Origin: Streptomyces sp. NBC_01723
GTDB lineage: Bacteria > Actinomycetota > Actinomycetes > Streptomycetales > Streptomycetaceae
DNA length: 64,000 bases
Assembly: GCF_036246005.1 (NCBI RefSeq)
Contig: NZ_CP109171.1
Location: forward strand, 682,001 to 746,000
Direction of reading: 5' to 3'
The stretch's first letter is position 1. Every line of letters starts with the position of its first letter. Positions 51,132 through 59,442 of this stretch are shown here, in pieces. The translations under genes were made by a program, and so were the position numbers. A model generated the notes under the pieces. The model was not told the origin of the DNA and did not search any database. It saw only the letters and a list, made by a program, of their open reading frames with translations.

Positions 51132-52600
51132 GCGGGCGGCCGATGCCGTGCGCGCCCGAGGAGATCGCGAAGCTCTTCCTGTTCGAGAAGCTGTCGCCCG
51201 AGCAGCTGGGACGGCTGTGCGCGGAGGGGCGGGTCGAGTTGTTCGAGCCCGGCCCGGTGTACACCGAGGGCGAGGACGCGACGTGCTTCTACGTGATGAT
51301 CGAGGGGTCGGTCGTGCTCTCCCGGCGGGTCGGCGGGGACGACGTGGAGACCAACCGCACCTCGCAGCGCGGTGTGTACGCGGGCGCGATGCAGGCGTAC
51401 GTCGGTGACCGGCTGCCGCAGGTCTACAACAACTCGATGCGGGTCACCGAGCCGACGCGGTTCTTCGTGCTGCCCGCCGCGACGTTCGCGGCCGTCATGC
51501 GGGAGTGGTTCCCGATGGCGGTGCATCTGCTGGAGGGGCTCTTCTTCGGGTCCAAGAGCACGCAGCGGGCGGTCGGGCAGCGCGAGCGGCTGCTGGCCCT
51601 GGGCTCGCTGTCGGCTGGTCTCACGCACGAGCTGAACAACCCGGCGGCCGCCGCGGTGCGGGCCACGTCGACGCTGCGGGAGCGGGTGGCGAAGATGCGG
51701 CACAAGCTGGCCGTGATCGCCGAGGGCCCGTTCTCCCGGGACGCGCTGGCGGGGCTCATCGAGATCCAGGAGCGCACGGCCGAGCGGGTCGCCAAGGCGC
51801 CGTCGCTCAGCCCGCTGGAGGCCGCCGACCGGGAGGACGCCCTCACCGACTGGCTGGAGGACCACGGTATCGACCACGGCTGGCAGCTCGCCCCGACCTT
51901 CGTGCAGGCCGGTCTGGACACCGACTGGCTGGAGCAGGTCGCGGCGGCGGTGGACGAGGAGATCCTCGCGGGAGCGGTCGGCTGGCTCAACTACACCGTC
52001 GAGACCGAGCTGCTGATGAACGAGATCGCGGACTCCACGGCCCGCGTCTCCCACCTCGTCGACGCCGCCAAGCAGTACGCGCAGCTCGACCGGGCGCCCT
52101 ACCGCACCGTCGACGTCCACGAACTCCTGGACAGCACCCTGCTGATGCTGTCCGGCAAGATCGGCCCCCGGATCGAGGTCGTCAAGGAGTACGACCGCAC
52201 GGCGCCGAAGGTCCCGGCGTACCCGGCGGAGCTGAACCAGGTGTGGACCAATTTGATCGACAACGCGGTCGCCGCGGTGAACGGCGCGGGCGGCGCCGGG
52301 ACGCTGACGGTGCGGACCGCCCTCCACCACGACCGGCTGCTCGTGGAGTTCCGCGACACCGGCACCGGGATCGCACCGGAGATCCGGGAGCGCATCTTCG
52401 ACCCGTTCTTCACCACCAAGCCGGTGGGCGAGGGCACCGGGCTCGGCCTGGACATCTCCTGGCGGATCGTGGTCAACAAGCACCACGGCGCGCTCCAGGT
52501 GGAGTCCGAGCCGGGCGACACCCGTTTCCAGGTGCTCCTGCCGCTCACCGCCGCCGAGCCGGATCCGACCGAGGAGACGGCACGAGAGGAGACGGCATGA
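51128..52600 (+). CDS. Cyclic-nucleotide-binding-domain histidine kinase
   Basis: A 490-residue soluble kinase. A Crp-type sensor domain (about 10-130: LFLFEKLSPEQLGRLC, FEPGPVYTEGEDATCFYVMIEGSVVLSRR) precedes a kinase core. His167 in AGLTHELNNPAAAA is the likely phosphoacceptor, and the ATPase has NLIDNAVAAV, DTGTGIAPEIRERIFDPFFTT and GTGLGLDIS. The receiver of the upstream flavoprotein is the natural partner. GTG 51128 overlaps the upstream stop; the downstream zinc-finger ATG overlaps this stop (ATGA). Confidence 0.9.
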   Translation: MSGRPMPCAPEEIAKLFLFEKLSPEQLGRLCAEGRVELFEPGPVYTEGEDATCFYVMIEGSVVLSRRVGGDDVETNRTSQRGVYAGAMQAYVGDRLPQVYNNSMRVTEPTRFFVLPAATFAAVMREWFPMAVHLLEGLFFGSKSTQRAVGQRERLLALGSLSAGLTHELNNPAAAAVRATSTLRERVAKMRHKLAVIAEGPFSRDALAGLIEIQERTAERVAKAPSLSPLEAADREDALTDWLEDHGIDHGWQLAPTFVQAGLDTDWLEQVAAAVDEEILAGAVGWLNYTVETELLMNEIADSTARVSHLVDAAKQYAQLDRAPYRTVDVHELLDSTLLMLSGKIGPRIEVVKEYDRTAPKVPAYPAELNQVWTNLIDNAVAAVNGAGGAGTLTVRTALHHDRLLVEFRDTGTGIAPEIRERIFDPFFTTKPVGEGTGLGLDISWRIVVNKHHGALQVESEPGDTRFQVLLPLTAAEPDPTEETAREETA

Positions 52601-52950
52601 CCAGCGACACCGGAATCGACCCCACCGTCCCGCCGAGCGGTACCGGCTGCGCCGAGTGCGACGCGGCCGGCGGCTGGTGGTTCCACCTGCGGCGCTGCGC
52701 GAGCTGCGGCCACGTCGGGTGCTGCGACAGCTCGCCGGGGCAGCACGCGACCGGGCACTACACGGCCACCGGGCACCCCTTGGTGCAGAGCTTCGAGCCG
52801 GGCGAGGAGTGGTACTGGGACTACGCGGCCGGCGAGGTGCGCGAGTCCGGTCCCGGCCTCGCCCCGCCGTCCAGTCACCCCGAGGACCAGCCGGCGCCCG
52901 GACCGGCCGGCCGGGTCCCGGCGAACTGGGCCGCCACACTGCGGCGCTGA
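52597..52950 (+). CDS. UBP-type zinc finger protein
   Basis: A 117-residue protein with a UBP/BUZ-type zinc finger: CAECDAAGGWWFHLRRCASCGHVGCC, then HATGHYTATGHPLVQSFEPGE, with all Cys/His ligands present. In eukaryotes this fold binds the ubiquitin C-terminus; in actinobacteria it recurs in operons with the flanking CNB-kinase and reductase-like genes, where its ligand is unknown. It is coupled to the kinase by an ATGA overlap, so the three proteins likely act together. Confidence 0.88.
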   Translation: MTSDTGIDPTVPPSGTGCAECDAAGGWWFHLRRCASCGHVGCCDSSPGQHATGHYTATGHPLVQSFEPGEEWYWDYAAGEVRESGPGLAPPSSHPEDQPAPGPAGRVPANWAATLRR

Positions 52951-53038
52951 CCGCCCGCGGACCGGTCCGGCCGGACCGGGCCATCCCGGCCCCACGGGAC
53001 GGGAGGCGCTGTCGGATCCGCGTGTCAGGATGGGCGGC

Positions 53039-56002
53039 GTGCCGCAGACCTCACTCACCAGCCCACTCGTCGGCCGCGAGGACGAACTCGCGCGTCTCAC
53101 CGGCGTCCTGGAGCGCGCCCGTGCCGGGGAGGCCCGCGCGGTGCTCGTCGCCGGGGACGCCGGGGTGGGCAAGACCCGGACCCTGGACGAGGTCGCCGGC
53201 CGGGCCGCCGCGGCCGGGACCACCGTGCTCACCGGGCACTGCGTGGACCTGGGCGACGTCGGTCTGCCCTATCTGCCGTTCACCGAGATCCTCGGCGCGC
53301 TGGCCGCCGACGAGCGGTTCGCCGCCGTGCTGTCCGCCCACCCGGTGGCCGACCGGCTGCTCGGCGGCGGCCCGGACGACGGGGGCATGGCGGACCGGTC
53401 GCGGCTGCGCCTCTTCGAGGGCGTGGCCGCGCTGCTCACCGACCTGGCGGACGTCGCGCCGCTGCTGCTGGTCCTGGAGGACCTGCACTGGGCCGACCAG
53501 TCCTCCCGGGACCTGCTGAGGTTCCTGCTCAGCCGGGGCGTGCTGCAGCGGCCGGCCGGCGGGGCTCCGGGCCACCGCCTCGCGGTGCTCGCCTCGTACC
53601 GGGCGGACGACCTGCACCGCCGGCATCCACTCCGGCCCCTGCTGGCCGAGCTGGTGCGGCTGCCCGCCGTGGAGCGTCTTGAGCTGCGTCCCCTGCCGGA
53701 CGCCGACGTCGCCCGGCTGGTCCGCGCGCTGCGGGACCGGCCGCTGCCGGACACCACCGTGCACCGGATCGTCGAACGCGCCGAGGGCAACGCCTTCTAC
53801 GCCGAGGAGCTGGTGGCGGCCACGGACACGCCCGCGGTCGGCGTGCCCAGCGGCCTTGCCGACGTGCTGCTCATCCGCTTCGAGCAGCTGTCGGAGACCG
53901 CGCAGCAGGTGCTGCGCACCGCCGCGGTCGCCGGGCGGCGGGTGGGGCACGATCTGCTGCGGGACGCCGTGGGGCTGCCCGAGGAGGAGCTGGAGTCGGC
54001 GCTGCGCGAGGCCGTGGAGCGGCAGTTGCTCGTCTCCGGCGACGGGGACACGTACTCGTTCCGGCACGCCCTGGCCCGGGAGGCGGTCTACGCCGATCTG
54101 CTCCCCGGGGAACGGGCCCGGCTGCACGGCGGGTTCGCGCGGCTGCTCGCCGGGCCGGACCGCCGCTCGGACAGCGCGGCCGAACGCGCCCACCACTACC
54201 GCGAGAGCCACGACCTGCCCGAGGCGCTGGCCGCGTCCCTGGAGGCCGCCGACCACGCGCAGCGCGTCGGCGCACCCGCCGAGGAGCTGCGGCACGTGGA
54301 GGCGGCCCTCGACCTGTGGTCGGCGGTCGACGCCGCCGCGCGGCCCACGGGCCCCGACGCGGTGACGCTGACGCTGCGCGCCTCGGCGGCCGCGGTGCAT
54401 GCCGGGGAGGTGCACCGGGCGGTCTCCCTCACCCGTTCCGCGCTGGCCGGCCTCGGCCAGGACGCCGACCTGGAACTGGCGGCCCGCGTGCGCTACACGC
54501 TCGCCGGGAACCTGCTCAGCGTCGACAACCAGTCGGCGGCGTACGCCCACAGCAGCGAGGCGCTCGGCCTGATCCCCGCCGAGCCCCCGTCGGCGACCTG
54601 GCTGTGGGCCGCGGCGACCCATGTGATGGCGGCCCGCCAGGTCGGGGAGAACGGGACGGCGCTGAGCGTGGCCCGCCGGGCCCTCGCAGTGGCGGAGGAG
54701 CTGGGCATCACCGACGCCCGCGCCGACCTCCTGATCTCCCTGACCAGCCTGGAGGGCGGCAACCGGAGCACTCCTCAGGGCCGCGAGCGCCTGCTCGAGG
54801 CGCGGGAGCTGGCACGGCGGGCGGGCAACGCGCCGGTGGAGCTGCGCGCCCTGTTCAACCTGGCCATCGGCGGCTTCGAGTCCGGCGACCTGGAGGAGTG
54901 CCTGACCCGGGCGTCGGAGGGACTGGACCGGGCCCGCCGCTCCGGGCTGCTGTCGTCGCCGTATCCGCGGGAGATGCGGTATCTGCGGCTGCTGGTGCAG
55001 TACACGCTGGGGCACTGGGACGAGTGCGTACGCGACTCCGAGGAGCACAGCGGGACGCTGCCCGCCTGGGGTGGTCACACCCTCGGTCCGGGGCTGTACG
55101 TGGCTCTGGCGCGCGGCGATGCGGGGGCCGCCGACCGCGCCCGGGCGCTGCTGAAGGGGCCGTTCGACTGGATGGCCCGGCTCGTCGGGGGCATCGTGCT
55201 GACCGACGCCGCCGCCCTGCGCGGGGACGCGGCCGACGCCGTGCGGTCGATGAGGTCCACCGTGGAGGCGCTCAGCGACGACGCGGGCACACCGCCCCTC
55301 GCCACCGTCAGGCTCGCCGCCCTCGCCCTCTCCGCGGTCGCCGACACCGTGGTGGAGCTGCGCAGGACCGGGGACGAGGCCGGCGCCGCCCGCTGGACGG
55401 AGACCGCGACCGAGCTGGTGGGGCAGGCGCGGTCGTCCGCCGGGTACGGGGAGCACGGTACGCCCCAGGGCCCGGAGGGGCAGGCATGGCTGGCGCGGGC
55501 CGAGGCGGAGTGGATCCGGACCACCGGTTCCGAGCCGGACCCGGCGTCCTGGGAGAGGACGGTGGCCGCGTTCGCCTTCGGCGACACCTATGAACGCGCC
55601 CGGTGCCGGCTGCGCCTCGCGGAGGTCCTGCTGGCGGCCGGCCGCCGCGAGGAGGCGGCCACCGAGGCCGAAGCGGTACGCCGGGAGGCCGACCGGCTCG
55701 GCGCCACGGTGCTGCGCGAGCGGCTGGACCACCTGACCCGCCGCGGCCGCCTCACGGACGCGGCGCCCGCCGGCGGGCCGGGGGCCGCGGTGCTCACCGC
55801 CCGGGAGCGGGACGTGCTGCGGCTGCTCGCGCTGGGCCACAGCAACCGCCGGATCGGCGAGGAGCTGTTCATCAGCGCCAAGACGGCGAGCGTCCACGTC
55901 TCCAACATCCTCGCCAAGCTGCACGCGGCCGGCCGCACCGAGGCGGTCGCCATCGCCTACCGGCAGGGTCTGATCGTCCCGGAGCCGGCGTCGTCGGACT
56001 GA
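53039..56002 (+). CDS. LAL-type LuxR family transcriptional regulator (AAA ATPase + HTH)
   Basis: About 987 residues. The N-terminal ATPase has Walker A (VAGDAGVGKTRT) and Walker B (LLLVLEDLHWAD); the middle is a long helical TPR-like region; the C-terminus is a LuxR HTH (LTARERDVLRLLALGHSNRRIGEELFISAKTASVHVSNILAKL). Large ATP-binding LuxR regulators often activate catabolic or secondary-metabolite genes on binding a ligand. GTG 53039 is preferred over ATG 53030 because CAGGAT ends seven bases before it, suggesting a leaderless start, and no ribosome site is seen. Confidence 0.9.
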   Translation: MPQTSLTSPLVGREDELARLTGVLERARAGEARAVLVAGDAGVGKTRTLDEVAGRAAAAGTTVLTGHCVDLGDVGLPYLPFTEILGALAADERFAAVLSAHPVADRLLGGGPDDGGMADRSRLRLFEGVAALLTDLADVAPLLLVLEDLHWADQSSRDLLRFLLSRGVLQRPAGGAPGHRLAVLASYRADDLHRRHPLRPLLAELVRLPAVERLELRPLPDADVARLVRALRDRPLPDTTVHRIVERAEGNAFYAEELVAATDTPAVGVPSGLADVLLIRFEQLSETAQQVLRTAAVAGRRVGHDLLRDAVGLPEEELESALREAVERQLLVSGDGDTYSFRHALAREAVYADLLPGERARLHGGFARLLAGPDRRSDSAAERAHHYRESHDLPEALAASLEAADHAQRVGAPAEELRHVEAALDLWSAVDAAARPTGPDAVTLTLRASAAAVHAGEVHRAVSLTRSALAGLGQDADLELAARVRYTLAGNLLSVDNQSAAYAHSSEALGLIPAEPPSATWLWAAATHVMAARQVGENGTALSVARRALAVAEELGITDARADLLISLTSLEGGNRSTPQGRERLLEARELARRAGNAPVELRALFNLAIGGFESGDLEECLTRASEGLDRARRSGLLSSPYPREMRYLRLLVQYTLGHWDECVRDSEEHSGTLPAWGGHTLGPGLYVALARGDAGAADRARALLKGPFDWMARLVGGIVLTDAAALRGDAADAVRSMRSTVEALSDDAGTPPLATVRLAALALSAVADTVVELRRTGDEAGAARWTETATELVGQARSSAGYGEHGTPQGPEGQAWLARAEAEWIRTTGSEPDPASWERTVAAFAFGDTYERARCRLRLAEVLLAAGRREEAATEAEAVRREADRLGATVLRERLDHLTRRGRLTDAAPAGGPGAAVLTARERDVLRLLALGHSNRRIGEELFISAKTASVHVSNILAKLHAAGRTEAVAIAYRQGLIVPEPASSD

Positions 56003-56120
56003 GCAGGCCTGTGCGGGCGCCGGGAACCCCCGCCGCCCGGCGGACGTTGACCCGGCACCGACACCCGTACGCGTACCCCTACCCGCGCCCGGAGCGCGCA
56101 CGACGAAACAGGGCGGCACG

Positions 56121-57425
56121 ATGAGCGAGTTGGTCCCCGGGGGCAACGTCCCTCTGCCCGCCGGCCCCGTGCAGGTACGGGTGCCCGGCCCCTTCGACGT
56201 GTCGGCGCTCGTCACGGACGACGGCGGAAAGGTCGGCGGGGACGGGGACTTCGTCTTCTACAACCAGCCGCAGGCACCCGGCGCCCGGCTCCTCGGCGGC
56301 ACGCTGACCGTCGATCCGGCCCGGCTGCGGCCCGGTGCGAGCCGGGTGACGGTGGTGGTCAGCCCGTCGGACCCCGGGACCGCCCTGAGCGCACTCCCCT
56401 CCCCCGCCCTGCACGTCACCGACACCGCCGGCCGGACCCTGGCCCGGTTCACCCCCGCGCGCCCCGGGCAGGAGGCCGTGCTGCTGCTCGCGGAGCTGTA
56501 CCGGCGCGGCGAGCGCTGGAAACTGCGCGCCCTGGGCCAGGGGTACGCCGACGGACTCGCCGGACTCGCCCGCGACTTCGGGGTGGACGTGATCGACGAC
56601 GCCCCCGTGCCGCACGGGACGCCGGCCCCGTCACCCGTGCCGGCCGCCGACGCCGACGGCTTCCTCGGCCTGGTCAACTCCGCCCGGACGGCAGCCGGTT
56701 CCCCGCCGCTCACCGCGGACGCCCGGCTGGTCTCCGCGGCCGGGGCGCACGCCGCCGCGATGGCCGCCGCGGGCACGCTGAGCGTCGAGACACGGGACGG
56801 CGTCTCCGTCCATCAGCGCGTCGTCGCCGCCGGATTCGCCTACCTCACCGTCGGCGAGCACCTCGTCTCCGGCCCGCGCACACCCGCCGAGTTCGTCTCG
56901 TACTGCCTGGGCGCCGAACGCACCCGGCGCACGCTGCACGACACCGCCTTCACGCACGCCGGCTGGGGCCGCGCCACCGGCGGGCCCTCGGGCGACGTGT
57001 ACTGGACGGCGCTGTGGGCGGTGCCGCTCACCCCGGCCGGACTGGACCGCACCACGGCGGAGGTCGTCGCCCTCACCAACCGGGAGCGGGCCGGGGCGGG
57101 GCTGCCTCCGCTGGCCGTCGACGCCGCTCTGAGCCGGGCCGCGCAGGCGCACAGCGCGGACATGGTGGCCCGCGACTTCTACGCCCACACGGACCCCGAC
57201 GGCGGGAAGCCCTGGGACCGGGCCGCCGCCGCGGGAGCCACCCGGCGCACGGTCGGCGAGAACATCGCCTGCGGGCAGCGCTCCGCGGCCGACGTGGTCG
57301 AGGGCTGGATGAACAGCCCCGGGCACCGCGCCAACATCCTCAAGGCGGACTTCACCCACCTCGGGGTCGGCCTGGCCGGGGGCGGACGGGCGGGCACCTA
57401 CTGGACCCAGCTCTTCGGCGGCTGA
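56121..57425 (+). CDS. TerD domain protein fused to tandem CAP/SCP domains
   Basis: A 434-residue protein without signal peptide. Residues about 1-165 are TerD-like (MSELVPGGNVPLP, GDGDFVFYNQPQAPG, RVTVVVSPSD, LLLAELYRRGERWKLRALGQGY), a calcium-binding stress fold normally cytosolic. Two CAP modules follow. The first (about 185-300, FLGLVNSARTAAGSPPLTADARL) is degenerate; the second (about 312-434) is canonical (VVALTNRERAGAGLPPL, AQAHSADMVARDFYAH, VGENIACG, WMNSPGHRANIL). CAP domains are usually secreted, so this fusion is odd. The start has a weak AGGG site. It is followed by an AIM24 gene. Confidence 0.88.
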   Translation: MSELVPGGNVPLPAGPVQVRVPGPFDVSALVTDDGGKVGGDGDFVFYNQPQAPGARLLGGTLTVDPARLRPGASRVTVVVSPSDPGTALSALPSPALHVTDTAGRTLARFTPARPGQEAVLLLAELYRRGERWKLRALGQGYADGLAGLARDFGVDVIDDAPVPHGTPAPSPVPAADADGFLGLVNSARTAAGSPPLTADARLVSAAGAHAAAMAAAGTLSVETRDGVSVHQRVVAAGFAYLTVGEHLVSGPRTPAEFVSYCLGAERTRRTLHDTAFTHAGWGRATGGPSGDVYWTALWAVPLTPAGLDRTTAEVVALTNRERAGAGLPPLAVDAALSRAAQAHSADMVARDFYAHTDPDGGKPWDRAAAAGATRRTVGENIACGQRSAADVVEGWMNSPGHRANILKADFTHLGVGLAGGGRAGTYWTQLFGG

Positions 57426-57452
57426 GCACCTGGGACGGATCGGCACGCGATC

Positions 57453-57482
57453 TTGGCGGAACGGCACTCTCCGGGCCAGGAT
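57453..57482 (+). promoter_or_regulatory. Candidate promoter giving a leaderless AIM24 mRNA
   Basis: TTGGCG (57453-57458) and CAGGAT (57477-57482) are 18 bases apart, a fair vegetative-type promoter. The -10 box ends six bases before ATG 57489 and there is no Shine-Dalgarno, so transcription should start at the ATG. Confidence 0.5.
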
Positions 57483-57488
57483 GCCGGT

Positions 57489-58166
57489 ATGAAGGGTGAC
57501 CTCTTTTCCAGTGAGCACATGGTGCAGCCCGCCTCAGCGCCGGGCATGACCGTCGAGAACTCCAAGTGCATCCGCTATGCGGTGAACGGTGAGATGCTCG
57601 CCCGGCAGGGCGCGATGATCGCCTACCGCGGCCAACTCCAGTTCGAACGCAAGGGCCAGGGCGTGGGCGGCATGCTCAAGCGCGCGGTCACCGGCGAGGG
57701 ACTGCCGCTGATGGCGGTGCGCGGACAGGGCGAGGCCTGGTTCGCGCACGAGGCGCAGAACTGCTTCATCGTCGAGGTCGAGCCCGGCGACGAGTTCACG
57801 GTGAACGGGCGCAACGTCCTGTGCTTCGACGCCTCGTTGGCGTACCGCATCTCCACCGTGAAGGGCTCGGGCATCGCCGGCGGCGGACTGTTCAACAGTG
57901 TCTTCACGGGACACGGCAGGCTGGGGCTGGTGTGCGAGGGCAGCCCGTTGGTGATCCCGGTCTCGCCGCAGTACCCGGTCTACGTCGACACGGACGCGAT
58001 CGTCGGCTGGTCGGCGGGGCTCGAGACCTCCCTGCACCGTTCGCAGTCCATGGGTTCGATGCTGCGCGGCGGCTCCGGGGAGGCGGTCCAGCTGCTGCTC
58101 CAGGGCGAGGGCTACGTCGTCGTCCGGCCCAGCGAAGCGACACCGCAGAAGGCGCAGCAGCACTGA
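57489..58166 (+). CDS. AIM24 family protein
   Basis: A 225-residue beta-rich protein of the AIM24 (DUF124) family: MLARQGAMIAYRGQLQFERKG, GQGEAWFAHEAQN, SLAYRISTVKGSGIAGGGLFNSVFTGHGRLGL and LLLQGEGYVVVRP. It forms a TRAP-like double barrel; its bacterial role is unknown, and Streptomyces often carry several copies near TerD-like genes. The ATG appears leaderless. The stop overlaps the next start by one base (TGATG). Confidence 0.88.
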   Translation: MKGDLFSSEHMVQPASAPGMTVENSKCIRYAVNGEMLARQGAMIAYRGQLQFERKGQGVGGMLKRAVTGEGLPLMAVRGQGEAWFAHEAQNCFIVEVEPGDEFTVNGRNVLCFDASLAYRISTVKGSGIAGGGLFNSVFTGHGRLGLVCEGSPLVIPVSPQYPVYVDTDAIVGWSAGLETSLHRSQSMGSMLRGGSGEAVQLLLQGEGYVVVRPSEATPQKAQQH

Positions 58167-59134
58167 TGACCGCATTGATCGGGATCACGGAGATCGAAGC
58201 CGCGGCCCAGCGGATCGCCGGACATGTCGTCCGGACCCCGACCGTGCCCAGCCCCGGGCTGTCCGCACTGCTCGGGGTTCCGGTCACCGCGAAGCTGGAG
58301 CTGCTCCAGCGCACCGGCTCGTTCAAGGCGCGGGGCGCGACGGCGAAGCTGCTGTCGCTGACCGAGGCCGAGCGGGCCGCCGGGGTCGTCGCGGTCAGCG
58401 GCGGCAACCACGGCATCGCCGTGGCGGTGATGGCCGCGGCCCTGGACGTGAAGGCGACGGTGGTCATGCCGCGCACGGCACCGGCCCGTTCCGTCGAGAT
58501 CGCCGAGGAGGCGGGCGCGCTGGTGCGGCTCACCGACGGCATGGACAGCGCCTTCGCGCTCGTGACGCGCCTGCGCGAGGAGGGACTGACCCTGGTCCAC
58601 CCCTTCGACGACCCGGTGGTGATCGCCGGTCAGGGCACCGTCGGGCTGGAGTTCGCGGAGGACGCCGGGGACCTGACCGACGTGCTGGTGAGCATCGGGG
58701 GCGGCGGTCTGATCGCGGGCGTGGCCGCGGCGCTGCGGGCGCGGCGGCCGGAACTGCGGGTGTGGGGTGTGGAGACCGAGGGCGCCGAGGCGATGTCCCG
58801 GGCGCTGGCGGCGGGCGGGCCGCTGCCCGTGGCCCTGTCGTCGATCGTCACCACGCTCAGCGCCCCGGCCGTCTCGCAGGTGACGTACGAGCATGTGTCG
58901 GCGCTGGTCACCGAGGTGCTGGTGGTGTCGGACCGGGAGGCCGTCGAGGGGTCGCTGGCGCTAGCCGAGCACGCCAAGGTGTGGACCGAGCCGGCGGCCG
59001 GGTGTCTGCTGCCGGCCGCCCGGCGGGTGGTGGAGCGGGTGGGGGACGGCGCCCGGCTCGGTCTGGTCGTGTGCGGCGGCAATGCCACGACCGCCGACAT
59101 GGCGTCGTGGGCGGACCGGTTCGGGGTGCGCTGA
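58166..59134 (+). CDS. Threonine/serine dehydratase (PLP, fold type II)
   Basis: A 322-residue dehydratase that should convert threonine to 2-oxobutyrate or serine to pyruvate. LLQRTGSFKARGA carries the PLP lysine; VSGGNHGIAVA, SIGGGGLIAGVA and VVCGGN bind the cofactor phosphate and ring. There is no C-terminal ACT domain, so it is the short, allosterically simple (catabolic-type) form. The ATG overlaps the AIM24 stop (TGATG). No further gene follows closely. Confidence 0.88.
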   Translation: MTALIGITEIEAAAQRIAGHVVRTPTVPSPGLSALLGVPVTAKLELLQRTGSFKARGATAKLLSLTEAERAAGVVAVSGGNHGIAVAVMAAALDVKATVVMPRTAPARSVEIAEEAGALVRLTDGMDSAFALVTRLREEGLTLVHPFDDPVVIAGQGTVGLEFAEDAGDLTDVLVSIGGGGLIAGVAAALRARRPELRVWGVETEGAEAMSRALAAGGPLPVALSSIVTTLSAPAVSQVTYEHVSALVTEVLVVSDREAVEGSLALAEHAKVWTEPAAGCLLPAARRVVERVGDGARLGLVVCGGNATTADMASWADRFGVR

Positions 59135-59442
59135 CATCGTTTGCTGACACCGCTTTCCGGCACCGGATCCGTATTTACCGCCGGTTACCCCCAGGTGGGC
59201 ATCGGAATTCCGGTACCGCGCGGTCCGGCGGCGGAATTCGGGACGGACGAGCGTGCGGGACCATCCAGTTCAGGGCTGGTCCATACCGGGTCGGCCGCTT
59301 TTCCCGCCTACATGGTCGCGCAGGTGTTCGGCGCGTTTTGAAGAAGGGTCAGAAAGGGGCCCGGATCGCGCATTCGTTGAACGCGGCCGGGCCCGCTCAC
59401 CGTATCCCTGGGCAAGCTGAGAGCCAGCGGTGCGAACGAGGG
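59135..59442. other. 308-bp intergenic region with inverted repeats
   Basis: No convincing ORF. It contains GAATTCCG/CGGAATTC flanking a GC-rich spacer (about 59204-59239), GGACCA/TGGTCC (about 59259-59283) and the strong stem at 59357-59394 (listed separately). GAGGG lies directly before the pseudokinase start. These repeats suggest regulation of the downstream gene. Confidence 0.5.
59357..59394 (+). promoter_or_regulatory. Stem-loop upstream of the pseudokinase gene
   Basis: GGGCCCGG (59357-59364) pairs with CCGGGCCC (59387-59394), with inner CGCG/CGCG extending the stem. It lies about 50 bp upstream of ATG 59443 and could be a terminator of upstream transcription or a leader hairpin; there is no U-tract. 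Confidence 0.45.

Noticed and set aside
53051..56215. 1054-residue minus-strand frame opposite the LAL regulator
   Set aside because: No domains; the plus-strand ATPase and HTH motifs are unambiguous.
59141..59341. 66-residue plus-strand frame in the gap before the pseudokinase
   Set aside because: It needs a TTG start with no ribosome site and has no recognisable features.
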